From positions 248,001 through 312,000 of the forward strand of contig NZ_SSSQ01000002.1 of assembly GCF_009469765.1 (NCBI RefSeq): a stretch of 64,000 nt of DNA. The letters are read 5' to 3'. This DNA is from Dechloromonas hortensis. GTDB taxonomy: Bacteria; Pseudomonadota; Gammaproteobacteria; Burkholderiales; Rhodocyclaceae. The notes beneath the pieces were generated by a model. The model made no database searches. It saw only the letters and a program-made list of their open reading frames with translations, and had not been told where the DNA came from. The position numbers and the translations under genes are program-made. Positions 16,898-23,511 of the stretch are shown here, one piece after another. Numbering within the stretch: the first letter of the stretch is position 1; every line of letters starts with the position of its first letter.

Positions 16898-18724
16898 TTG
16901 AACCCTACTGCGATGCTCACAATTCCGTCATTTGAACACTCTGCTTTGGTTACAGACGACCCACTGCTCGCGGCGCAAATTTCAGCTTTGTTCGTTTATC
17001 CAGGTCGATACATTCCTGTCATGGACGGCCCGCGTATGTCTCGACCGGATGCCGACAACGAAGTAGTGCGCCGCCGTAATGCACTTGCCTTGACTGAAGC
17101 TCGGCAAGTATTGATGGGCGGCCTTTCTTCTTCTGCCGTCGATGGCATCCGTCCTGGCTGGAAAAATTGCACGGTCGCAGACCAATACTGCGAACACCTT
17201 CAAGCGCTACGCGGCTCTGTTAAGAGCCCAAGGGGCAGCTTGCGGTGGGGGCCAGACAATCTCGGTGTCGGCGTCTACCGAGCTCGCCTTGCGCGCCAGG
17301 AACTCCTGCCAGACTTGGATATATCGCCGTCGGAGGGAGTAGTCGAGGCTGGAACTCATCTTCTTGTGGCATGCGAACGGGGTAACTTGCTGGCCGAAGT
17401 GGTAGCTAGTAATTTGGCGTTCTCCTGTGGCGCATCTTACGCAGTGTTCTCGGAGCTGGCAGAAGGCGAACGAGAGGACTGGATAGAGGAAATATATGCG
17501 CTCGGGGAGGGAGGCGACCTCACCGGTCGGTTTAGTGACCTAAAACACCGTGCTCGCGCTCATCTGGGGCAGATAGACTTCGCACGGTACAAATCGGTCC
17601 TTTTTGTTACTGCTGGTTTCCCCTGGGGCGTCGCAGTGCCCGAAGTGGCGACCACCCATATGTACCGCTATCCGGACCTCGGACGTGCAGTCATTGAGGG
17701 AATACGGGCGTCGCAGAAGCCTGACCGCAGTGCGAGGACAGCTTTGCTCATCGACCCACAGACAGTCGACGGTTCGGAGATTCCAGCCATTAACCAGGCG
17801 CTTCTCAAGAATGGAACGTTGACGCGTGTCGTTCGCGGTCCAGCTGCAACCCAGACACGGGTCCAATTTCTCTTGGACCTGTTACCCCACGACGTAATCG
17901 TTATATCCAGTCATGCAGGGGATGCGCCTGGAGAACGAGTCACTTATGAATATCCTGACGCCGAGGGACGTCAGCGCCAACTTGTCGTCGACCGAGCATT
18001 GGGTATAGGTCACGACGCATTTGACGACAAGTTTATGGTCGTCGAGTACCATCGTTTCCACTCACTTGACGGTGTTGACTGGCGCGATAAAGCGGGTAAG
18101 TCTGCGTTACCTGTTGGTTCAGCCATCACAACATGGAGCGCCATGGAGGGACCAATAGACCGCAAAGACTACATCACTGCGCAACAGTCGATTCCCCGTG
18201 TCAATGGCTCAATGGCGATTAAGCTACACGACGGAATTTGGTTATACGCTGCTCATGGCTTTGCTCCTGGAGCTGCGCCCCTTTTCGTCAATAACTCGTG
18301 CTGGTCTTGGCACGAACTCAGTATACGAACGACATTTGCTGGCGCGCGCGGCTATCTTGGCAGCCTTTTTCCGATAACAGATGTAGAAGCCCAGGAGGTT
18401 GGCGGTGCGCTGTTCGGGAAATACATTGGAGTCGAGCTTCATCGAGCATTGTGGCTGGCCCAACGGGATATTTACGGCTCGTCAGAAAGGCGGCCTTATG
18501 TGTTAGTTGGTCTGCCATTCATCGCAATTCGTCCATGCAATTGTGATGCTGTGTCGTTCATGAACCAATCGTACTTGAACGGAATTGTCCATTGGGAAGA
18601 GCGTAAGCGAAATTCGCCACATGAGGATGTGCGAAAAAATGCTCGGCGTTTCTCTAGCTTTCTCGCTGAAGACCTTCAGGAATTCCGGCGCAACCTTCGA
18701 CTACGTCACCGCCCACCTCGGTAG
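16898..18724 (+). CDS. CHAT-domain (caspase-like) protease
   Basis: The product is 608 residues with a C-terminal CHAT-like peptidase domain. The catalytic His is probably H339 in the strand VIVISSHAG. The catalytic Cys is probably C468 in LFVNNSCWS, followed by the family-typical GARGYLGSLFPITDVEA segment. The first 300 residues contain no TPR pattern I can recognise and may be a sensor domain. CHAT proteases are related to caspases and separases and serve as effectors in several prokaryotic conflict systems. The start is uncertain: TTG at 16,898 has GAGGA 13 bases upstream, while ATG at 16,913 is in the same frame. No gasdermin or Cas gene is adjacent, and repeats flank the gene on both sides. 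Confidence 0.8.
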   Translation: MNPTAMLTIPSFEHSALVTDDPLLAAQISALFVYPGRYIPVMDGPRMSRPDADNEVVRRRNALALTEARQVLMGGLSSSAVDGIRPGWKNCTVADQYCEHLQALRGSVKSPRGSLRWGPDNLGVGVYRARLARQELLPDLDISPSEGVVEAGTHLLVACERGNLLAEVVASNLAFSCGASYAVFSELAEGEREDWIEEIYALGEGGDLTGRFSDLKHRARAHLGQIDFARYKSVLFVTAGFPWGVAVPEVATTHMYRYPDLGRAVIEGIRASQKPDRSARTALLIDPQTVDGSEIPAINQALLKNGTLTRVVRGPAATQTRVQFLLDLLPHDVIVISSHAGDAPGERVTYEYPDAEGRQRQLVVDRALGIGHDAFDDKFMVVEYHRFHSLDGVDWRDKAGKSALPVGSAITTWSAMEGPIDRKDYITAQQSIPRVNGSMAIKLHDGIWLYAAHGFAPGAAPLFVNNSCWSWHELSIRTTFAGARGYLGSLFPITDVEAQEVGGALFGKYIGVELHRALWLAQRDIYGSSERRPYVLVGLPFIAIRPCNCDAVSFMNQSYLNGIVHWEERKRNSPHEDVRKNARRFSSFLAEDLQEFRRNLRLRHRPPR

Positions 18725-19081
18725 GTGTTGCAATTTGTCATGTTGGTGCATTGCCACTATGGGTCGAGGGAACTCGGTTGCAGAAGAGGTCGCCAACGGG
18801 CGGCGAACTTGAAAAGTGTGCCGGCGTGTCCCGACCCAAAGCTGCCGTCGAGGTTTCCCGATAGCGGCTACTCAGCCAAAGGCCGGATTATCGAACCCGA
18901 CGACCACATAGCGGCCGTTGACGACGCCACCCTACCGGCCAGAAACGGCCTTTCAAGAATTTGCCCTATAGCAGTCATTCGCCAGACCTTCTTGCTATCG
19001 GCATACCAGCTTTTCGCCGGTCGGTACTATCATTGCATATGTGGGCCGCTGGGCCCGTTGAATAACTGTTAGGTTGCAAAC
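18725..19081. other. Non-coding gap with repeat copy B and integron-like core site
   Basis: These 357 bases have no credible gene. They contain repeat copy B (18,832-18,950). Immediately before the next gene there is an attC-3'-half-like stretch ending in GTTAGGT (19,068-19,074). Confidence 0.6.
18832..18950 (+). repeat. Diverged 119-bp direct repeat, copy B
   Basis: This is the same-orientation partner of 16,476-16,594, beginning CGACCCAAA and ending ACCGGCCAGAAACGGCC with no net length change. It lies about 110 bp after the CHAT stop codon. Confidence 0.65.
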
Positions 19082-19729
19082 ATGGACATGTCGCCCGAAC
19101 AAATCAAATCCATTGTTGAGACAGCTCTGAAAGATGGCTTGGCCTTTCCGTGGTGGGCGTACTTTGTCGCATTTGTTATCCCCTTCGTTGGTTCATATTT
19201 CGGTTCCTATGCCAAGCGCAAGGCGGAGAACTTGGCCACAAAGGAGGACTTTGATGAATTGCTTTCCCAAGTCAAGAAGACAACGGAAGAAACCGAAAAA
19301 ATCAAGACTGACATCTCCCGTGTGAGTTGGGTTGACCAACAACGGTGGACGCTCAAGCGAGAGCTTTACATGGAACTACTCGACAGCCTCTATTCCGAGA
19401 AAGAAGCGATATTCAAGCTCTCCGACGAAGAGAAGCAGCCAGTTCCAACGGAGTCCGACATTTTGGTGCTCCGCGAAAAATTCATCGAGGAGAACCGAAC
19501 GCAAAGTCTTGCGGCAATAAAGCGAATTTCGAAGGCTCGTGGCGTAGCCGGCGTTCTCTTGACTGATGAAGCGCAAAAAGCCTTAGACGAAATCGCACTC
19601 GCCTGGTACCAATCAATTGAGGGAAAACCGGAAGACTTCTATGCAAGGCGCCTTGCTGCTGCCGACAAGGCGTATTCCGTTGTCTTGCAATCAGCCACAA
19701 TAGATTTGGACGTCAAACGTGCAAGCTAA
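19082..19729 (+). CDS. Membrane-anchored coiled-coil protein, cassette-like gene
   Basis: The 215-residue protein has one hydrophobic N-terminal segment (about residues 22-42), then a basic stretch and an amphipathic helix (about 45-85) suited to coiled-coil pairing. The cytoplasmic C-terminal part is helical and unassigned. It carries the ENLATKEDFDELL pattern common to a family of uncharacterised anchored proteins. The ATG follows a GTTAGGT core by only seven bases. The stop codon sits inside AGCTAAC, followed by a spacing resembling the 5' half of an integron attC site. The gene therefore looks like a captured cassette. Its biochemical function is unknown, and a membrane-associated toxin or immunity role is only a guess. 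Confidence 0.75.
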   Translation: MDMSPEQIKSIVETALKDGLAFPWWAYFVAFVIPFVGSYFGSYAKRKAENLATKEDFDELLSQVKKTTEETEKIKTDISRVSWVDQQRWTLKRELYMELLDSLYSEKEAIFKLSDEEKQPVPTESDILVLREKFIEENRTQSLAAIKRISKARGVAGVLLTDEAQKALDEIALAWYQSIEGKPEDFYARRLAAADKAYSVVLQSATIDLDVKRAS

Positions 19730-19977
19730 CCCCTCCATCAACACGGACTGGCGCGAAAATGCCGCGCAAGGCCGGTTGCCTTAACGCTCCTGAGCGTCCG
19801 CTTTCCCAGCTGGCCTATGTCCGAAAAGAGTCGTCCTGCGGCACTCCTCGCTTCGAATACATAGCCGGAAAGCGCCCAGCGAAATTCCGCTTCCTGGAGG
19901 CGGCCAGTCGTCACTGGGTACTCTCGCCCCAAAGCCGCCCGTGCTATTTCGGCCAAGTGGACGTACAAAAACTCAGA

Positions 19978-21117
19978 CTAAGGTAGCTTAACTATTGACT
20001 CCACGGAAAACGGACTTAGGTAAGGCAAGTCTTTGTATGCAATTGGAGAAGCTACTTTAGGCAAGGGCATGATTGGAGGCAGGCCTGCATAAGCTTGAAG
20101 ACATACCCACTCTTTACCTTGCGCAGATAGGTTGTCATACCAATCGGGAGCGAAGTGACAATTCTCGCTGACCTGCAATATTATGGCTCCAAGAATAGCT
20201 GGAAGCTCGGATTGAGGCTGTTCGAGTAAAGCGGAAACATATGCACTGCAGCTAACATCGCTGTCTTCGAGCCAACAAAAGCTAATGTATGAATTCCCGC
20301 CCGCTGCAAAAGAAGCTAGTGTCATTGCATCTGGGGTTTTCCTACCGATTCCATAATTTTGGATTGTTCTTCCTCTGATATCCTTCTCTGGGAAAAAACC
20401 GCCTGCACATTGAATCGGAAAGATTGTATTAAATCTAAATAGGACCGCTCTAACAGCGCCCCAGTTACTGTTTTCCAGAACAAAGTCATACCTGTCCTTG
20501 TGTCTTTCAGCGTCACGTAGCCCAATATCCACCCCTAGATTCATGGCGCTTACAAGGTCGCTTAGAGGGGCGTTTGAGCTAGTTAGAGCATCGCGAAAAT
20601 CACTTTGAAGTGATGAACCAAGTTTTGTATATAACTCTCGCGCGACGATGCGATATGCGAGAAGGAAACATTGCTGTGCGGACCCGATAAAGGGCTCATC
20701 CTCTAGAGGCGCAAAAAGTGCCTTATCGTGAGTGGAACAGAAACCGGGAAATGTTGAGGCTTCCCGCCACCCGATTAAGGTTGGAAGAATCTTCCCTCCG
20801 GCCTTATTTAGGCCCTCAACTGATAATTTGTACGAATAGACATGACTATTGCGAGCTATTGCCCCTAGGCTTCCAGAACGCGAAACGGTGTGCGCATTAA
20901 TAGTGCCCCCGGCACACCCTGTTGTCATCGACGTCGGCGCTAAGCACTTACGTGGAGGCGATAATTTCCTTGCTTGGGCATCCACTCTTCCAGGGGTAAG
21001 CTCAGGCACCTCAGCAGGGTTGCCATGACAGTATTTGTATTTCTTTTGACTTCCGCATGGACAGAGGGAGTTTCGCCCGATTTTTGAACTCCGGTGCGGT
21101 ATGTTGTGCCTTCCCAT
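19978..21117 (-). CDS. SEC-C zinc-motif protein of unknown function
   Basis: The product is 379 residues. Near the N-terminus is a classic SEC-C zinc-binding motif (CPCGSQKKYKYCHG, about residues 19-32). About 60 residues later there is a cysteine/histidine cluster (TGCAGGTINAH, then FCSTHD) that could form a second metal site, possibly HNH-like. The rest is mixed alpha/beta without a recognised catalytic motif. It stands alone between gaps and is transcribed toward the cassette-like gene. SEC-C motifs occur at the end of SecA and in many accessory proteins of mobile DNA. A nuclease role is possible but not shown. Confidence 0.8.
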   Translation of the reverse strand: MGRHNIPHRSSKIGRNSLCPCGSQKKYKYCHGNPAEVPELTPGRVDAQARKLSPPRKCLAPTSMTTGCAGGTINAHTVSRSGSLGAIARNSHVYSYKLSVEGLNKAGGKILPTLIGWREASTFPGFCSTHDKALFAPLEDEPFIGSAQQCFLLAYRIVARELYTKLGSSLQSDFRDALTSSNAPLSDLVSAMNLGVDIGLRDAERHKDRYDFVLENSNWGAVRAVLFRFNTIFPIQCAGGFFPEKDIRGRTIQNYGIGRKTPDAMTLASFAAGGNSYISFCWLEDSDVSCSAYVSALLEQPQSELPAILGAIILQVSENCHFAPDWYDNLSAQGKEWVCLQAYAGLPPIMPLPKVASPIAYKDLPYLSPFSVESIVKLP

Positions 21118-21511
21118 ACAAATAGACTCTGCCGAAATGATATTGATTTGAATTATGCCTTAATGCTCTTAGGGAAACTGAACGGCTGCTGTTAAACCGA
21201 GATTTGACTGGTCGCTTGTGGCCGAGTCTAGGCAGTGAGGGCATCCAACTGCTAGCCGAATACCTGACACTCAGGCGCATCAGCTGAAGCCCAAACTATC
21301 GAAATTGGATGGCCACCTCGAACGGCGGCTTCTGGCCGGCAACTGACTCATGTTTTCACAGAGCTAAGACTATCCAAAACTTCTGATGGTGGTGATGTCG
21401 GTGTGCCGTTTGCCTACCAAGTCACAGCAAGTTATTATCACGTCATCTTGTCAAATGGTTGGCAAGAAGAACAACTTCTATAGGCTTTGAATGTTGGAGA
21501 GTGTAGCAATC
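21118..21511. other. Non-coding gap upstream of the toxin-antitoxin pair
   Basis: These 390 bases carry no supported gene. They should contain the divergent promoters of the SEC-C gene and of topAI. I see no operator or repeat I can name. Confidence 0.5.
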
Positions 21512-21549
21512 CGATAACGCAGACCTGTTTATCAGGCTGTCAGTTATCG
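21512..21549 (+). promoter_or_regulatory. Structured leader hairpin before topAI
   Basis: The outer arms CGATAAC and GTTATCG pair perfectly, and the inner arms CCTG/CAGG close a TTTAT loop, with further pairs between. A smaller hairpin (ACCTC-AAT-GAGGT) follows at 21,572-21,584. The toxin gene starts 76 bases after the first hairpin and lacks a Shine-Dalgarno sequence, so leader-based control is plausible. Confidence 0.5.
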
Positions 21550-21625
21550 CAATGCCCAAGAGCCGGTGGCGACCTCAATGAGGTGGCTGCCTGTTGTGCA
21601 TTTGATTGCTTGAACACTACCCAAA

Positions 21626-21883
21626 ATGAATATTTCAAAGCCAGAGCAGAGGACGCTCCATGTCCTCGCTAAGGGCGGTCGCATTGTGCATAGGCGCAAT
21701 GAAGAAGGCCGTATATCCTCAGTCGACTGCTACACCCGCGAAGGCTACGTCCTAGCGGACTGTACCCTTTTTGTATTTCGGCGACTGAAAAGCAAACGAC
21801 TAATCAGCTCCAAGAATGGACAGCCTTATTTAATCAATAGAACCGGGCTTCGCGCCGTTCGCGCCCAACTCGACAATCAATAA
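21626..21883 (+). CDS. topAI: YjhX-family toxin TopAI (topoisomerase I inhibitor)
   Basis: The 85-residue protein closely follows E. coli YjhX (TopAI) from memory: [14 protein letters not shown] at the N-terminus, then [20 protein letters not shown] and TGLRAVRAQ. TopAI binds topoisomerase I and blocks its DNA relaxation activity. Its neutraliser YjhQ is encoded next to it, as here. No Shine-Dalgarno sequence precedes the ATG (ACTACCCAAA), which fits weak or conditional translation behind the structured leader. In E. coli the topAI leader is regulated by an antibiotic-sensing upstream ORF. I do not see a clear counterpart here. Confidence 0.88.
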   Translation: MNISKPEQRTLHVLAKGGRIVHRRNEEGRISSVDCYTREGYVLADCTLFVFRRLKSKRLISSKNGQPYLINRTGLRAVRAQLDNQ

Positions 21884-21948
21884 CCTCCGTACCGCAGTTG
21901 CCATGATGTGGTGGCTGCGGTATCACGGACCACTATGGGAAAAATGAA

Positions 21949-22455
21949 ATGACCTTCGTAGTTAGAACCGAACAGCCAGTCGATACAGGACAGATATTTG
22001 AGGTCACTAGACTTGCATTTTCGACGGCTGCACACACAAGCGGTACTGAGCAGTTCATCGTGGATGCCCTGCGTCAGCTTGGGCACATGGCTTTGTCTCT
22101 AGTTGCAATCGAAGATGAGACCTTGGTTGGTCATATCGCCTTCTCTCCGGTGACCGTCTCAAGCGGCGAGGAGGGCTGGTATGGGATAGGGCCGCTTTCG
22201 GTATTGCCAGAATTTCAGCGGAAAGGAGTTGGAAGTTGCTTAATGGAACAGGGGATGGCTCAACTCCAGCAGCAAGGAGCCAAGGGGGGTGTATTGGTTG
22301 GTGACCCAGCCTATTACTCTCGATTTGGCTTCGCGCCGTGTTCTGAGCTGGTGTATTTAGGGATTCCTCCGGAGTACGTTCTGGTCAAGAGCTTCAGCGA
22401 CAAATTGCCAAATGGAGAAGTTGTATTCTCCAAAGCCTTTGAAGCAACAGCCTAG
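21949..22455 (+). CDS. yjhQ: YjhQ-like GNAT acetyltransferase, antitoxin of TopAI
   Basis: The 168-residue GNAT-fold protein has the acetyl-CoA loop pattern Q/RxxGxG in FQRKGVGSCL (about residues 88-97) and a preceding IGPLSVLPE strand. Family resemblance is to YjhQ/YhbS N-acetyltransferases, including the YYSRFGF segment. Its position 65 bp after topAI supports the antitoxin role known for YjhQ. The ATG at 21,949 follows GGGA. An ATG five bases earlier stops at once. A stand-alone acetyltransferase role cannot be excluded by sequence alone. Confidence 0.85.
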   Translation: MTFVVRTEQPVDTGQIFEVTRLAFSTAAHTSGTEQFIVDALRQLGHMALSLVAIEDETLVGHIAFSPVTVSSGEEGWYGIGPLSVLPEFQRKGVGSCLMEQGMAQLQQQGAKGGVLVGDPAYYSRFGFAPCSELVYLGIPPEYVLVKSFSDKLPNGEVVFSKAFEATA

Positions 22456-22471
22456 AGCCTGCCAAAGAAAA

Positions 22472-22490
22472 CGGCCCCGAGGAGGGGCCG
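22472..22490 (-). terminator. Intrinsic terminator for the small minus-strand gene
   Basis: A perfect 7-bp stem CGGCCCC/GGGGCCG with a five-base loop is followed on the minus strand by TTTTCTTT. There is no T-run on the plus side, so it mainly serves the gene at 22,520-22,759. Confidence 0.75.
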
Positions 22491-22519
22491 AAATACTACA
22501 TATCATGCAGCGGTTGCAC

Positions 22520-22759
22520 TTAATTTTGTGCCAAGTCGTAGGAGAGGATTGCGACCATAGCAGCTTGTACGTAGCTGTCACCTTCTCCGGAAATACCCCG
22601 CACATTACAAATTACCCGCTCATTGCGGACATGGAAATCCGCTTGCAGCTCTCGGGCGACTTCAAGTGTGTAGTCAGTAAGTCGACGAGCAGCGCTATCG
22701 GCTCTTAACTGTTCTCCTATGGAGAGTAGCGCATCTATCCCTCTGCTAATTTGTCCCAT
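22520..22759 (-). CDS. Small hypothetical protein (79 residues)
   Basis: The gene has a GAGG Shine-Dalgarno eight bases before its ATG and a strong intrinsic terminator just after it, so it is a real single-gene unit. The product is soluble with no Cys cluster, and two predicted helices flank a short strand region around ADFHVRNERVICNV. I do not recognise the family. It converges on yjhQ and is the last gene before the transposon end. Confidence 0.6.
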   Translation of the reverse strand: MGQISRGIDALLSIGEQLRADSAARRLTDYTLEVARELQADFHVRNERVICNVRGISGEGDSYVQAAMVAILSYDLAQN

Positions 22760-23177
22760 TGTGATGCCTCATGATGAAATGGCGACCGCAGACCATCGGT
22801 CAGTTTGAGCGCAAACGGCCTGGTAAATGGCACAGAATTTCCTGCCAATATTTTCGAGAATACCGAGCGTAGTGACTCAGCGTCGGAAAGTCACACGGCG
22901 TTACCGATGGCGGCTAATTGTTGCTGACAGCAATCACTGGCTGAAAACTAACAGAACCCCGCGCTCTCCAGCGTCCAGCGGTATTGTCGGAAAGCGATAA
23001 AAATATGAGAAGAAAGGCTTTATCTTCTCAAAATTGGTATGTATTTGAGAAGATAGACCTCTTCTTCTCAAAGTGACGCACCTATGAGTAGGTGCTGGCC
23101 GCGCAACAACAGTCTATGGCGGGGTCTACTAGCCGGTTCAAGCGAATCTGGTGCGCAGTTTTCTGGGCATGTAGCGA
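22760..23177. other. Subterminal non-coding region of the element
   Basis: No supported gene lies in this stretch. The first 240 bases show nothing I can name. From 23,006 there are three hairpins, listed separately. The subterminal transposase-site-like repeats begin at 23,178. Confidence 0.5.
23006..23095 (+). repeat. Two tandem TGAGAAGA hairpins plus a third palindrome
   Basis: Arms TGAGAAGA/TCTTCTCA are at 23,006-23,013 and 23,023-23,030. Arms TTTGAGAAGA/TCTTCTCAAA are at 23,044-23,053 and 23,063-23,072. GCACCTA/TAGGTGC follows at 23,078-23,095. The same half-site used four times suggests protein binding sites or an RNA structure. No T-run follows, so ordinary termination is unlikely. 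Confidence 0.6.
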
Positions 23178-23511
23178 CAGCGCAACTTTATTTTAAAGTC
23201 GACTTTTTCAGCGCAGGTAAAATTTTAAAAAGTGCCTGATTTGCCTATTTTTTAGGAAACCTCTGGGTTTCACGCGAGGCGTGCTTGAAAATTTGGTAAG
23301 GCGACGGCGGGGTTGGCGATGCTGTCCCATATGAAAAATGGTTTAAAAATGAAAGTTGCGCTGGCTAAAAAGATTGTGGTGCATCGGGCTACAACGTGTG
23401 TATATGCTAATAGAGTAATATCGGTATGCCGTGGTTTCGGGAACAGCGCCGCTAAATTTTTAAACGCAACTTAATTTTTAACAGCGCAGCTTTCATTTTT
23501 AAAGAACCACA
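23178..23511 (-). mobile_element. Transposon end with six ~22-bp transposase-site-like repeats
   Basis: The repeat consensus is CAGCGCAACTTT then MATTTTTAAA. Copies lie at 23,178-23,198, 23,209-23,231, 23,341-23,363 (inverted), 23,444-23,465, 23,463-23,482 and 23,482-23,504. The last three start 19 bp apart and overlap slightly, as in the tandem TnsB sites at one end of Tn7, while the others are dispersed. The series ends with CCACA at 23,507-23,511, so read inward from the chromosome the element begins TGTGG. TGT...ACA termini are typical of Tn7, Tn5053 and Mu-type DDE transposons. Outside it, comEC coding sequence begins at once. The family cannot be fixed without the transposase genes. Confidence 0.75.

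Larger units (their letters stand above)
1..23511. mobile_element. Distal part of a large transposon/genomic island inserted in comEC
   Basis: Everything left of 23,511 looks foreign to the chromosome on the right. It is visibly lower in G+C, carries defence and toxin genes with no housekeeping genes, has long non-coding gaps and contains repeats unrelated to those on the right. Its right boundary is set by a series of repeats of about 22 bp ending in ACA, directly abutting the interior of comEC. The other end, and any transposition genes such as tnsABC or tniAB, must lie beyond base 1. That the whole stretch is one element is inference. It could also be a composite of several insertions, because the 16.4-19.1 kb part carries its own repeats and cassette-like junctions. 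Confidence 0.6.

Noticed and set aside
19738..19980. Short open frames on both strands between the cassette-like gene and the SEC-C gene
   Set aside because: Neither has a ribosome binding site or recognisable features; the stretch is treated as non-coding.
21512..21549. An integron attC site before topAI
   Set aside because: The arms CGATAAC/GTTATCG do not fit RYYYAAC/GTTRRRY. A structured leader explains them better.
23006..23095. A CRISPR array
   Set aside because: Only two palindromic units of unequal length with no regular spacers; no cas genes in the window.
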